Shown: positions 21,498-33,700 of the stretch, one piece after another
Layout: every line of letters starts with the position of its first letter
How positions within the stretch are numbered: the first letter of the stretch is position 1
From: Oncomelania hupensis
Lineage: Eukaryota > Mollusca > Gastropoda > Littorinimorpha > Pomatiopsidae
DNA: 64,000 nt
Reading direction: 5' to 3'
Assembly (NCBI GenBank): GCA_036898135.1
Contig: CM072511.1
Coordinates: 35,856,075-35,920,074 of the forward strand
Notes under the pieces: model-generated
Database searches by the model: none
What the model was told of the DNA's origin: nothing
What the model saw: only the letters and a program-made list of their open reading frames with translations
Program-made: the position numbers and the translations under genes

Positions 21498-23474
21498 TTA
21501 ACGTAGTGGTTTCCCTCCGTTGACCCTCGGGTGCTGGAAGATTCGATACAGGATCTTGGCCTTCACCTCAAAATAGACCGTGCCACTGCCCTTGGTCACG
21601 TGGTCTTGGCGGTTCCTGTACTTGTTTAAAGTGCTGTCAGCTTCCTGGAGCTGGATCAGCTTATCTCTGTCCACGATGGCAGCTTTGGAGTTGTCGGCGA
21701 CCTTCAGTGGCGTAGACGTCTTGTCTCTCTTGGCCTGGGCCCTGGTTGTAACAGCACCGACGATCTCTGGTCGGCAGGGCTGAGCTGGAGTAGCCACATT
21801 GTCCCGTAGCAGCTCTGTAAGGTCTCCATCGGGAAACGGCAATGGATCCTCCTCCACAACTTCGACGTGTTGGGTTGAGGCAGGACTCCATTCTGGATCG
21901 GGGTCGTCGGGTCGTCTCGCGCCGTCGATGTTCCCGATCATCAAATCATACAGCGGCTTCTTCAGGCAAACCGCTTCGACTTCGCCTATGTAGAAAGGGG
22001 TGTTGACATGAATTTTTGCAACTGGCGCTTTCACACATTTGCTGTCGGCCATAAGTGTCCATTTAGAATCGCCAGTGAATTGTTCTTTAGCGATTAGGTC
22101 TTCTCTGACGATGACCCCACTGCAGCCAGAGTCTCTTAAAACAGTCACTTCATGATTTCCGACGCGTCCCTTTGAAATTGGCATGTTCTGGACGGTCACA
22201 GCTGCGCTGGCGACGACGGGGATGGATTTTCCGTTGGCAAGGAGAAGTTGGCCATCGGTCATGCACTCTTGCACGTCCGCAGGGGTAGCTGTGCGCTTGG
22301 TCTCACTCGGAAGAATGACGCTCCCGCCGCACACTTGATGGTCAGATCTACTGTTTTGCCGTTGATTGGAGAACCGCCTCTGCCGGTTGCCCGCCGCTGC
22401 ATTGTCCGTACTGCTCCGCTGTCCGCTATTTCTGCTTTGAGGGCAGCTGGCAGCTCTGTGGTCTGTAGCGTTGCAGATAAAACAGCCTCTTGAGTGCTCT
22501 TCCCTGGGAGGAGGCGTGGAGTCCGTCTGTCTCTGGCTCGTCTGGCTCCCTTGGACCTGGTTCCCATGGTTTGCAGTCTTCTGAAAATGTTTCGTCGCGC
22601 TGGGTGGCCCCAACGTTTTCTCATGAGCGATGAGATATCTTTCAGCAGCCTCAGTCACATCTTTAAGCGTCTGCAGCTTTTGTTCTTCTAAGTGGGTCGC
22701 TAGGTCCTTGTGACAGGCATTGAGAAATTGTTCTTTCACAATCAGGTCATGGAGGCTGTCGTAAGACTTCATTTCGCCTGATAACTCCACCCACTTGTGT
22801 AGATATGACGACAGGCGCTCCACAAACTGCTTTGGCGTCTCGTCTGACTTAGGCCGGCATTCACGGAAGCGTTTACGGTAGCCCTTCTCTGTAAAGTTGT
22901 AGCACTGCAACAGGGCCTCTTTCAAGACGTCGTAGTTTTTGGCGTCATCGTTCGACAGTCTGGTGTAAACTTCGAGAGCTTGCCCCGTCAGAAGTGCACT
23001 CAGTCGAATCGCCCAGTCTCGAGGTTGCCAATTGGAGCTTTCGGCGAACCTTTCGAATCTCGCCAGATAGCTGTCGATCTGGTCCTTCCCGTCGACGAAA
23101 GCTGGCAATTTTGGAGCCGTATGGTCGTTGGTGACTTGTGGCGCATGCTGATTGTTCTGGATACGCGCCAACTCTAGCTGGTACTGACGATCTCTTTCTT
23201 GCTGCTGCTGTTCAATTTCCAGACGCTTCAGTTCAAATTCTCTGTCTTCACGACGTCGCTGCTCCTCTATTTCTCTTTCTTCACGACGTCGTTGCTCTTC
23301 TTTTTCTTGCCGCTGCTGTTCAATTTCTAGACGCTTCTGTTCTAGTTCTATTTCTTTTTCTAGACGCTTCTCTTCCAATTCTCTTTCTCGTATTCTCTCC
23401 TGGGACTTGACGTACTCCGTCAACTGTTTCCCTTTTAGATTCAGTTGAATCCCTTTCTGCCAGAAGTCAGCCAT
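21498..23474 (-). CDS. Gag-protease polyprotein of element B
   Basis: 658 residues from ATG (23474), highly similar to residues 1-640 of the element A protein. The N-terminal coiled coil is longer, with additional EIEQQRQEKEEQ-type units. The Gag domain, CCHC knuckle (CFICNATDHRAASC) and protease motif (LRDSGCSG) are intact. It stops at a single nonsense codon just before integrase, so the copy still encodes capsid and protease. Usual products: capsid/nucleocapsid of cytoplasmic particles and the processing protease. Confidence 0.9.
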   Translation of the reverse strand: MADFWQKGIQLNLKGKQLTEYVKSQERIRERELEEKRLEKEIELEQKRLEIEQQRQEKEEQRRREEREIEEQRRREDREFELKRLEIEQQQQERDRQYQLELARIQNNQHAPQVTNDHTAPKLPAFVDGKDQIDSYLARFERFAESSNWQPRDWAIRLSALLTGQALEVYTRLSNDDAKNYDVLKEALLQCYNFTEKGYRKRFRECRPKSDETPKQFVERLSSYLHKWVELSGEMKSYDSLHDLIVKEQFLNACHKDLATHLEEQKLQTLKDVTEAAERYLIAHEKTLGPPSATKHFQKTANHGNQVQGSQTSQRQTDSTPPPREEHSRGCFICNATDHRAASCPQSRNSGQRSSTDNAAAGNRQRRFSNQRQNSRSDHQVCGGSVILPSETKRTATPADVQECMTDGQLLLANGKSIPVVASAAVTVQNMPISKGRVGNHEVTVLRDSGCSGVIVREDLIAKEQFTGDSKWTLMADSKCVKAPVAKIHVNTPFYIGEVEAVCLKKPLYDLMIGNIDGARRPDDPDPEWSPASTQHVEVVEEDPLPFPDGDLTELLRDNVATPAQPCRPEIVGAVTTRAQAKRDKTSTPLKVADNSKAAIVDRDKLIQLQEADSTLNKYRNRQDHVTKGSGTVYFEVKAKILYRIFQHPRVNGGKPLR

Positions 23475-23482
23475 CTTGATGC

Positions 23483-23557
23483 TTCTGGAAAGTTCTTTTC
23501 TGGAAAGTTCTTTTCTGGAAAGTTCTTTTTCTGGAAAGTTCTTTTTCTAGAAAGTTC
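23483..23557 (-). promoter_or_regulatory. Array of five perfect heat-shock-element-like motifs
   Basis: TTCnnGAAnnTTC occurs exactly at 23483-23495, 23498-23510, 23513-23525, 23529-23541 and 23545-23557, as roughly 15-16 bp tandem units beginning 9 bp upstream of the Gag ATG. Spacing and unit number differ from element A (four units), so the array expands or contracts. Function as heat shock factor sites is inferred. Confidence 0.57.
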
Positions 23558-24000
23558 TTGACTGTGCTGCACCCTTCTAGACTGTTCTAGAACAGCACGC
23601 TTTCTGCAGTAGCGCTGATGCTTGTCACTAGTCGCCTTCGCTGACGCAGGCCCCGCTGTCCTCGTCGTATGCGACGCTGCACCACGCTGGTGTTGATGTA
23701 CACGCTCCTGTGCTGAAGTAGACGCGACGTCCGCTCGCCGCTCTCTCTAATACTGGCGATGTAGCTCCGAGACTGTCCCTTGACGTAGTCCTGCGGCAGC
23801 CACGTAGTCCCGATCTGTTGTTCGCTCACGAAGCAACTCTTCAGCGACTACTCGCCCTTGCAGTCAACCCGAACCTATCGGTGATGTAGTCCCAGTATGT
23901 TGGCCCCTCTCGACGCAACTCGTTGGCGGCTACCCTCGATGACTGCCTCTCGTAACGTTGACTCGCTTGTTGTAGCAGTTGAACCCTTGGCTATGGCGTG

Positions 24001-24022
24001 AATCGCGGCTTGACCCCCAAAA
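24001..24022 (-). promoter_or_regulatory. Candidate primer binding site of element B
   Basis: Reverse complement TTTTGGGGGTCAAGCCGCG follows the 5' LTR, identical to element A. Confidence 0.45.
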
Positions 24023-24658
24023 TGTTACACTCAGTTTGATGTTGGTATTTTCTATCAGTATCTGATTCAGCCCCGATGCTTGAATTCCTGATAGTTGTGT
24101 AACTCAGATTCGTTTATTCACACAGCCCGTCCAAACAGCATACAAGTCACAAAGTCGGCGTATGAAGTTTTCCACTTTTATTCAGCACACATCAACAACT
24201 GCATACAATTCTCAATTCAACTCAACAACTTTCACAGCAACTTTCCAAATCACTATCAACAACTTTACTCTCTCCGCAACAATCTCGGCACACGATTAAA
24301 TAACCTCTCTCTTTTCCGGAAAGATTTCGAATACGGTAGAAATGACGTACTGCCACCAATCGAACTAAAGATCGTCATCACTGACTTACGTCATTCACAT
24401 TTTCTCTACTTCCGGGAACATTCACGACCTTCGATATCCATCCGGAAATTTCTATCAAGAGTAAACACGCATATCCAGAAGATTCTCAAATAATATCGAC
24501 TAACGCAAATTATCAACGTTATACAAAGCCTCTCCTAACAACAATGCAAACTCAAATCAAAGGTAAATAAACACCATTATTGAATACTTTGCAAAACGAA
24601 ACGATTAGATCCATCGTACACGCTTCAGCCATATTATCATTCGCGTTTCAACGTAACA
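24023..24658 (-). repeat. 5' LTR of element B
   Basis: 636 bp, same sequence by eye as 19099-19734, followed by the TTATC duplication. In element orientation it would hold the promoter. Confidence 0.95.
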
Positions 24659-24663
24659 TTATC

Positions 24664-26045
24664 TTTATATTATTATATAATCATACGGGCGCGCACAAAT
24701 ACGAGCATTAACACAGACGGTCCCCCACACACACAAACACACACACGTACGCACACACACACAATCATACCCCCCGCCACCACCACCCCCCCACACACAC
24801 CCCACACACACATACAAGTTGGTTTCAAGCAAGTTACTTAATATACTTGCTAATTATTTGCAAAACCTAAGAACATGTACAGAGTTAAAACGAAAGAGGA
24901 AAAAGTCCGACAAGCATTTTAGTCTATAATATGCAGCCTACAGATCTCTCAATTGCATTATATACATAGTGAACAAAAATACTAAATATTGCTCTACCAC
25001 TTGAAAAAAAAGGTAATTTTCGTACAGTTATATTTGAAACTTGTTAACCGTTTTTTGTGTGACTTTTGTGCACAAGCAGGGCCATCTCTTTGTATGAATG
25101 AACTTGAGTAAATTACGTCTCAATGACTTTGGAACTGCAGCTTTATTGTAGCCTATTGTTACTACTCTTTTGAATTGCTATAAATATTCGTTTCACTTTT
25201 TGCGGCCACATAGTGTGATATTTTTTTTTTACATTGTATAGTCTCTTTTTAACATTGTAAATTTTTTATTTTTGCAAATTGTGAAGTGTGTGTTGTGTAT
25301 TTTGTGTGTGTATGTTTTGTGTTGTGTTGTTGTTGTGGTTGTCTTTCCTTCATTGTGATTGCCTGCTGTGGTGCGATTGATGAATAAATGTATGCCGTTC
25401 GGGTTTCCATGTACATTTATATGGGTACCCCACCCCACTTAGCTGTAGTCTAGTCCTCTTCTTTGACTAAAACAGTCCCTCCTGAGCAGATAGCCTTTTG
25501 CTTACATGTGTAATGTTTTAATATGTGTTTAGAAATGAAAGGACCAAGTTCAAAGTTCACGGAAATGAATTTAGACTAGAGTAGAATGGGGTGTAGTTGG
25601 TAAAGATGAGGGAGGGGAAGGGATAGGTGAGAGGGATATAAAAAAAAAGGAAAGGGGAGAATTGGGTTAACCAGGTACGGAGAGGAAGAACCACTTTTTG
25701 AAAGTTACAACAAACATTAAACAAATAAGAAAAATAAGAAAACAATGTTAAAATTAACGACGGGCAAAAATAAAATACAATTTTTAAAACGTAATTAATT
25801 AAAACTTAGTAATAAAACAAAGCCTACATTTGAATTGTAACGTCTGAAAAAAAAAATCAAAGACAACCTTGGGCAAAGACGCTTTACATTAAAACTTTGT
25901 GCAATGGTCATACCTCAAATATTCGGATTGTATTTCACAGTAAATGCCAAACACGACTATACAGTTACAGATTTATGATGATTATAATCTATGACAACTG
26001 ACACTGAAATGAAATTGACATACTGTGAAATTGCTATACATCATT
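24664..26045. other. No gene; CA-rich patch at 24720-24812
   Basis: AT-rich sequence with a degenerate CA/CCCC tract near 24720-24812. Open frames are short and low-complexity. Confidence 0.5.
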
Positions 26046-26126
26046 GTGTATGTGTGTGTGTGTGTGTGCGTGTGTGTGTGTGTGTGCGTGTGCCTGTGTG
26101 TGTGTGTGTGTGGGTGGGTGTGTGCG

Positions 26127-26157
<31 letters not shown>

Positions 26158-26158
26158 T
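26046..26158. repeat. (GT)n microsatellite
   Basis: GT dinucleotides with occasional GC or GG interruptions. Confidence 0.95.
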
Positions 26159-26983
26159 GAAGCTTAACTCCCTTGGGCTGGTCTGAGTTTTATACTGATT
26201 TGTTTCCCTTTAATAAGATTGTGCTATTTTAGTAACCAATATCGTTTTAGTAATTTTTGTGTGTGCAAAAATGACTATATTTCTAATATTCTATTTGTGT
26301 ACATTTATTAATAACAACGTTTGCTTTTATGTTGTTTTTTTTAATTGCGGCATACATGTGTGACATGAATGTATAAGGCGCGCGTGGGTAAGAAAAAGGA
26401 ACGAATCTCTAAATTTAATTTTTTTTTTAAAGTGTAGGTTTTTTAAGAATTGTCTTTTATTTTGCGTGCTTTTATTTATTCATATGCGACACAGACGGCT
26501 GTGTATAATTCCTTTGATGGTAATACATATTGTTTTAATAGAAATGAATTGAATTATCTTCAACTTTTTATGTCATAAATAATATTGTGCATTTCCTCTC
26601 AGGTACCATGCACGTACCAGTATTTGTTGTGCCATCATATACAGTGTAATGGTTCCAGCACAGGTATCAGGTTTTAAAATAATTATACCTGTCGCTCAAA
26701 CTTGTAACTGTTCAGTTGTTAAGAAAATTATTTCCCTCAATTCACTGTGCTATGAAACTGCCATACGCAGCTATACTAAATGTTGTTGCTTGGGTTCACT
26801 ATGCATTGCATGGCCATAAGACAATTTTCCAAAGTGTATCAGTTCAATTCAATAATTTATTTTAAAGTCTTTTCAAATGTATTTGATTTTTGGTCGTTTT
26901 CGTATACACCCTTTAATGGACAAACAAAAATAAAAGTAAATCTAAGAACTTAAGTTGAATCATAACCATAAAAAGTAACATTA
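26159..26983. other. No recognisable feature
   Basis: AT-rich sequence without a supported frame. Confidence 0.45.
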
Positions 26984-27265
26984 CTACAAAAATGTACCAA
27001 CTGAGGACATGTAAAGTATACGGTCAATGTCTATTATCGCGGGACTATGCAATAACATTTTAACATTGATGTTCTTTTCTTTGTAAAATGGAATTAAAAT
27101 AGGACAGTAATATAAAATATGTTTAAAAATATTGGATGTAAACAAGTACAAACTATATCTTTTGAAAACTTGGTGTTCCATGAATTTACTCTAAGTTTAT
27201 TAATAAGCCTACATAAATGTCTAACACAAGAAAAATTCTCAACTTTCTTATTGTAAAGTAATTTA

Positions 27266-27337
<72 letters not shown>

Positions 27338-27740
27338 ATATATATATATATATATATATTTCTAATAACGATAATAATTCAGATACTGAAGGATTTATAT
27401 TATTATATGTTATAGAATTGAAGACTTTCATTGCATTTTGTTTAGCCAATTTATCAACTACATCATTCCAATAAATGCCGGAATGAGAAAGAATCCAGTA
27501 AAAGGCCACTCTAATAAATTTAGATACAATATAATGTATTAAAGATTTAATTTCAAATAAAATCTATGTTCTTGTTTTACTACAACAATGTTGCAGATAA
27601 TATAAAATAGATTTTGAATGAAAGCATATAAGGATTTTTTTAAAAGCAATTGGGGAGTTACAAACAATATTTAAAGCCATAAGGATAGCGTACAATTCTA
27701 TGTGCATACATTCCACGAATACATTTATTATGTCTTAAGT
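26984..27740 (-). pseudogene. Decayed LINE RNase H domain and C-terminal tail
   Basis: Minus-strand translation from about 27715 gives HIELYAILMALNIV, the usual RNase H segment with its catalytic Glu. Further on comes FYWILSHSGIYWND..DKLAKQNA, matching the W-I-x-S-H-x-G-I-x-x-N/D..A/D-x-LAK signature of RNase H in non-LTR retrotransposons. A TAG lies between the two. An (AT)n tract at 27268-27359 separates the tail, whose HSPAIIDIDRILY region continues to 26984. RNase H places it in a clade such as jockey, I or R1. Clearly dead. Confidence 0.78.
27268..27359. repeat. (AT)n microsatellite
   Basis: Pure AT dinucleotides inside the LINE remnant. Confidence 0.95.
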
Positions 27741-28168
27741 ACAATCATTGTCAACATTTTATTATGTCAAGCTTTCTGGTTTTGATATATATGTATAGGC
27801 TTGTTTGCTCATGTGCCAGTGAAGATGCCCAATTCTGCCACAACGATTACTAGGTTTTGTGATACTGAAGGGTATCTCCGCACTTTGAGATCGATTGAAG
27901 AAAAATCGCCTTATCTCAACATTCCCATGGTAAGGGGAGAGAAAGAAGAAAAGAAGAAAAAGCTCATATACGACGGATTGAAGGAACGATGGAAGGATAG
28001 AAGGAAGGAAACAATATAGAAATAAAAAATGTGTTTGGGTTCCTATCATTTCGGTGAAAAAGACATGACTATCAACAATTAAAACAAACAAACCTAAAAT
28101 TCGCGTGTGTAAGCATACCATCATTTTTTTTATTCTTCTACTACTTCTTCGTCTTCTTTTACACCTTC
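27741..28168. other. No recognisable feature
   Basis: Short overlapping frames on both strands. Nothing recognised. Confidence 0.4.
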
Positions 28169-28233
<65 letters not shown>

Positions 28234-28268
28234 CTTCTTCTTCTTCTTCTTCTTCTTCTTCTTCTTCT
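28169..28268. repeat. (GTT)n-(CTT)n microsatellite
   Basis: About 21 GTT units followed by about 12 CTT units. Poly-Val/Leu and poly-Gln/Glu frames are artefacts. Confidence 0.95.
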
Positions 28269-28929
28269 CTTTCATTTATTTCTCTCCGTGTATTTGTTCT
28301 TTTTTTTCTGTATTTCTTATTTGATTTAATATTTTCCTTGTTTGTTATTTCTAAATTGTTTGCATCCTTCCTTCTTTCCTTTCTTTTCTTCATTCCTTCC
28401 GTCGTTTATATTACATTTTACTTCTTTTCTTTTCTTCTTTCTCTTCCCTTACCCTGTGAATATTGTGATAAACATTTTTTTTTCTTATTTTCAGTACGCT
28501 CAAAATGTGTGTGTATGTTTGTGAGTGTGTGTGTGTGTGTGCGTGGGGTCCGGGATAAGCGTGTACCCAATAAAAGAGTCTAATACTCCACTTGTGCATC
28601 AAGTCCTTATACATCCGTCTAAGTGTTGTTGCTTGTTAGCATCGGGCCCCGAGCGGGGGTAGGGGAGTGAGGGGTGAAGGGAGGAGGGGAAACGTTCTTT
28701 CCTTATAGCGTGAAATGAAGCGACAGGACATGCAAATCGACGGCAGACTGAAGGAGAGATGCAGTCATGCGCGCGAAGAAAAGACTTGCAGCGATTTTCT
28801 GAAACATTCTAGCCCTACCTTACGCTCTGCACCGCTTGTGGCTGGTACTAGATGATGTTTGTAGATAAGCATCTCTCTAATTATTTGCTTGAAGAGAGAA
28901 GAAAGATTCAGAAACATTTTAGCCCAAAC
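28269..28929. other. Pyrimidine-rich then unique sequence, no gene
   Basis: C+T-rich to about 28490, a short GT run near 28507-28542, then unique-looking sequence. Confidence 0.45.
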
Positions 28930-29069
28930 CCTCATGCCCCGTTTCTGGAGGAAAGGAGATGGGGTACATAACTAGATATGCAGCCCTATTTTTGTTTCTC
29001 TTGAACTTGGAGACTGTAAAGATAATTACATTGATATTCGAAAGTTTGTGTCAAAACCAGCATGCCCGG
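28930..29069 (+). repeat. Unit of a degenerate tandem repeat, left of element C
   Basis: Contains TTTCTGGAGGAAAGGAGATGG, then ATATGCAGCCCTATTTT and GATATTCGAAAGTTTGT. The same block order recurs at 36300-36665 and 37540-37660, with element C inserted between the units. Confidence 0.55.
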
Positions 29070-30600
29070 TGTCACGTGGGGTTTACGGGCTCTGCACAAT
29101 GGAATTATGGACCCTCACGTTTATTCGGTGGGAACTGCTAGTAAGTCACCCTATGAATTACTTTAATAAATTTATTTGTTTAGCTCGTTCTGTGTTAAGG
29201 TTGGGGTACAGAAATAGATAGAAAAATGGTAAAAGAATACTGTCACACTAGCTTTCACACGGCTATGAATCATATGTAGTCCAGCCACTTGATAACAGTT
29301 AAAATCACACATTTATTTCTTCTACTCTATACAAGATTCTCTAAGTACTAATCTAACTTAAAAAGTCTCTTTCAATGCTAATAGTTCGATCGCTGATAGT
29401 CTATGCAGCTGTTCTATCTTCATCGGGCCCTTGCTAGTATATCTCATGTAGATTTGGACTACTGTGGTCCGTTTTACAGTTTCTGAAGAGTTGGACTACT
29501 GTGGTCCTGCTATGATCAGTTTAAGTGCACCTTCGTTGTTACACTTAACTGATAGATGGTGCGTGCGAAGTCCTTCTGTGAGGTAGCTTCAGGTGCACCT
29601 GTGTAGTTGTGTAGTTGGGTTCCCTTGCCACGCTGTGGGGTCTTGTAGGGTGTGATCCAGGGTAACTCTCTCCGACCTGTGCGGTAGAGGTTACGCAGAC
29701 AACTCGTCGTTTCTGTGGAGTTGTGCGCACGGGATAGCTCGGGATAGCTCGCCTGCCCGTCTGTAATATAAGAGACGAAATTCTGCACAACCCTGAATAA
29801 TCGGTTTGTGCAGAGCGTCTCACTGAAAGCCAAGTAGCCCTCAGTGATAGCTCCACATCTCTATACATAAGCGACGAACATTCTGCTACTTCCGGGTTCC
29901 ACTGGAATCTCACTCTAAATTCCTATACATACATAAATATCAATCGTGTCTAACTATACACATACAGAATTAATAATAATATAAACATTCAGTGGTACAG
30001 CCACTGGTCTGCAAACATACATATAAGTTAAACAACAGTGGTTCCGTACGGGATACAACATGGCGGCGCAACCGGTCGTGTTTCGGCTCGTGGTCGGCTC
30101 TTCCACGTGGTACGGCAAATTCGGATTAACAATTCACATTTATGCATAGCAAATTCTTCAAACATAATTTCAACAATAATATAAATATATCACGATGAAA
30201 CAGAAGGGTGTTCATTTACCTGTTTGACAAGTTCAGGCCCGTTGTGACTTGATAGAATTCTATGCTTCTAAGTCCTGCTTCCTGGTCTAAGTGTGTAGAG
30301 ATTTCTCTGCCAGCTTTCTAGCTGTTAACACTTCGGTGTATTCCTCCCAACTGACCAAAAATGTGCGGGGTTTGGACCTAGTCCAACTGGCTCCAACCGC
30401 TTTGCCTAAGCTCTCCCATTGGTTCCAACGGTCCGATTCAAAACTTAAGTGCTGACGTCACTGCGCTGTGTGTGTGGCTCAGGCTCGCAGTATGCTGTAA
30501 TTTAATTGCTGCTGTGTACTATACTAACTCTCTACTGTTACAAAGGCTACACATGGCTAAATAGTCAACAAGCAGAGTTAATACTAGCCAATTCATGACA
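29070..30600 (-). repeat. 3' LTR of element C
   Basis: 1531 bp, TGTCACGTGG to TTCATGACA on the plus strand. It holds two copies of the 10-bp unit GGATAGCTCG near 29733-29752. Open frames of 105 and 122 codons recur in the other LTR only because the LTRs are duplicates. Confidence 0.95.
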
Positions 30601-30615
30601 GGCTCCCTCAACTGA
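30601..30615 (-). other. Candidate polypurine tract of element C
   Basis: Reverse complement GTTGAGGGAGCC directly precedes the 3' LTR. Element D has the same sequence. Confidence 0.65.
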
Positions 30616-30753
30616 AAAAAGGCGATGACTACTGGATTCGACCTTTTTCTACTACAGAGCCTAGTTTAACACTGCACTATCCTAGGGTCCTATTTACAAA
30701 CTAACTAAGTTGCTCTACCTGAGCTGCAATGCTATGCCAGGTAGCTATGGACA

Positions 30754-33700
30754 CTAGTGACAGGGTATTACTGGGCGGGGACGAATTCTGGTGCTGTGGC
30801 CCTTAGTTGTGTTGGGTGGGCGACAGCTGCTGTGTCCTCCACGAGATGGCGACTGAGGTAGTCGGCTCCGTGGTTCTCTTTGCCGGGGATGTACTCGATT
30901 TGGAATGAGTATGCCTGACGGGTGAGTGCCCATCGCATCAGGCGAGAGTTCAAAGACTTGGAGGCTGCCAGGAACGATAGTGGTTGGTGGTCCACCTGAA
31001 CTGTGAAGTGGGTCCCATACAGGTAGAGTAGGAATTTCTGTATGGCCCAGACTAGTCCAAAACATTCTTTCTCCGACGTGGCGTAGTGGGTCTCGGCGGG
31101 TCTCAATTTTCTGCTGGCGTAGGCGACGGGGAATAGCGTCTCCGCATTCTTGGGGTCGCGCTGTAGCAGTACTGCTCCGAGGCCTAAGTCGCTTGCGTCG
31201 GTGCGAAGAACGAATGGCTGAGTCAAATCGGGTAGGTGGAGTACTGGCGCCGATGTCATTCTGTCCTTGAGTGTTTGGAATGCTGTCTCGCATTCGGCTG
31301 TCCATACGACTTTGTCCGGGGCGATTTTCCGGGTTCCATTTGTCAGTGGTACGGCGATGCTGTTGTAGTTGTGGATGAACTTCTTCCGCGATGGCGATGG
31401 CCATCCATGTGTGTGTGCCGGGGGTCGCTGGTCGGTCCGTATATTTCCTGAGGAGATTGATGTGGTGGTATCGGGCTCTCCCGTTCACCTCTACTTGGTA
31501 GACTGTCTTGGATTTCTTGGCAGTCACCCGGTACGGTCCTCTCCAAGCGATGTCCAGCTTGTTGGTTCCACTTGGAAGTAAGAGTAGCACTTGATCGCCG
31601 ACTTGCAGTTCTCTGTCCTTCGCGTGGCGGTTGTAGTACTTCGCCTGACGGGCTCTGGCCTTCTTCAGTGCTTCACCAGCTTTCTTCCACGTTGCTTTGA
31701 GGGTTTCCTGCAGGTCTGCGACGTACTTGGTGGCACCTCTTGGTGTGTCGTCTATCTTGGCCTCCGTCCAACTTCTGCGTAGGGCTTCTAGCGGTCCTGC
31801 TAGCGGTCTGCCGAATAGCAATGTTGACGGGGTGTAGCCTGTGGCTGCATGGGGCGTTTCTCTATACGCGAACAGTGCCGCATTCACGTAGGTGTCCCAC
31901 GCTTCTGGATTGTCGTCGGCGACTTTCCTGAGTATGGTGAGAAGGGTTCCATTCAGTCTTTCTACTTGTCCGTTGCTGGCTGGGTGGTATGGTGGTGTGC
32001 GAATGTGATGGACTTGTATCAACTCGAACACGTCTTGCATCAGGCGGCCGGTGAACTGAGATCCGTTGTCCGTTCTAATGCTGTCCGGGAATCCGACTCT
32101 GGTAAAGATGGCGATGAGTGCATCTGCAATCTTCTTGGTGTCGATCGCTGGCAACGGGACTGCTTCGCACCACATCGTACATGCGTCGACGAGTGTGAGT
32201 AGAAATCTGTTCCGCTTCTTGGTCATGGGCAGTGGTCCTACTATGTCTACTGAGACTTGCTGGAATGGCACGCCGACTACTACTGATGGTCCTAAGGTAA
32301 CTGGTACGGTGTGATGTCGCGGGGAATATCGTTGACATTGGTGGCAAGATTTCACGTAGCGCTTGACATCCTCCGTGATTCCTGGCCAATAGTAGTGTGC
32401 GCTGATTCTCTGCACTGTGGCTCCAATTCCCATGTGTCCGCTGAGTGGCATGCTGTGGCCTAATTCTAGTACTTGGGCTCGAAGGGTGGCTGGTAGTACT
32501 AGTTGGGTGTGATCTCCATCTCCTTGTCGATGTAGAACTCCCTCTTCCATGTAGAAGTCTCCCTTGTGCGGGGGTGTGTGCGCCTTGGGTAGCTTCTGGA
32601 AGCACTTCGCTATCGAGGTGTCTTCTTTCTGTGCTGTTTTGATCTCTTCGAGTCCTGGGTTCGGAGCGAACTCGGGCTGGGGTGGTTGGGTTTTAGCTTG
32701 GGCCCTGGTTTGCACTGCAGCTATCTCTACAGTTTTAGGGGGCGTGCCTAAGAACACATACCTACAACCTAGCACTAGATCATACAGGGGTTTCTGTAAA
32801 ACAGCTGCTTGGATTCGTCCTGTGACGTACCTACTCTCTACTTCGATCCATGCTATTGGGCAAGTAGTCGTCGGTTTCGTCAAGTCTGCTCCTTGTAAGT
32901 CGACTGTCTTGTCTGTCAAGTCCGCGCGCGATACAAGAGATTCGCTAACTATCGCGTCGTATGATAGACCTGTGTCATACAGACAGTTCGCTTCTTTTCC
33001 GTTGACCTTGACCGTGTCTGTCACCGATGGGTGATCTCCGATCGTGTGTGGCTTGTTACCGCTGCTTTGAGTTAGAACTCTGTGCGCTGGCCGGCTTTCG
33101 CGCTCTTCCCTACGTTGTGCGGCCAACTTGAAACATTCTGCGGTGGAGTGATTGTTTCTGTTGCAGAACGAACAATACCGTCTCTGTTCTGCGGGACCTC
33201 TTTTCCCGAATTCCGTGTTGGGTCCTTTATTCTGCCCAGGTCTGGGGTTATTCGGCTTATTCGCGGTGCGCTCTTCCCGGTTAGGGCTTCGTTTCTGTGC
33301 CTCTTTCCCGTTAGGCTTTAGGTCTCGCCTGAAGCTCTTGGCTTCTCCGTGGGCGGCCACGTACCTATCTGCGACCTTGACCAGATCCTCCAGTCTTTCC
33401 GCGCCCTGCTCTACTGAGAATGTCCTCAGCTCGGGGGTCATGGTTTCCCGTAGCTGTTCCCATACTAACAGTTCTGTCAGTCCATCATACGTCTTATCCG
33501 TGGCTGACTGGCTAATCCACTTATCCAGCGTTGTGGACAACCGATCCGCGAACTGCGCATAGCTCTCTCCTTTCACTCTCCGATTGGTGCGGAACTTTTG
33601 CCGGTAGCATTCTCCTGTCAGTTCGAATCCCGTTAGGAGTGCCTCTTTTACTTTGTGATAGTCAGTCACTCTGTCCGTCGGTAGCTTACTGTAGATGTCA

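Larger units (their letters stand above)
19099..24658 (-). mobile_element. LTR retrotransposon B, RT-deleted, sister of A
   Basis: 5,560 bp, minus orientation, bounded by the 5-bp duplication TTATC (19094-19098 and 24659-24663). The two 636-bp LTRs look identical by eye, so insertion is very recent. Internal organisation equals element A: leader with a heat-shock-element-like array, Gag-PR, IN and the same RT deletion junction. The reading frame is broken by a stop between PR and IN and by a second stop in the RT remnant. Confidence 0.95.

Noticed and set aside
29516..29913. 105- and 122-codon frames in C LTRs (also 35139-35536)
   Set aside because: LTR duplicates; frames overlap each other and change in the D LTRs. 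No domain.
32075..32605. 176-codon minus frame inside element C integrase (and 45874-46404 in D)
   Set aside because: Alternate-phase shadow of the integrase coding region.
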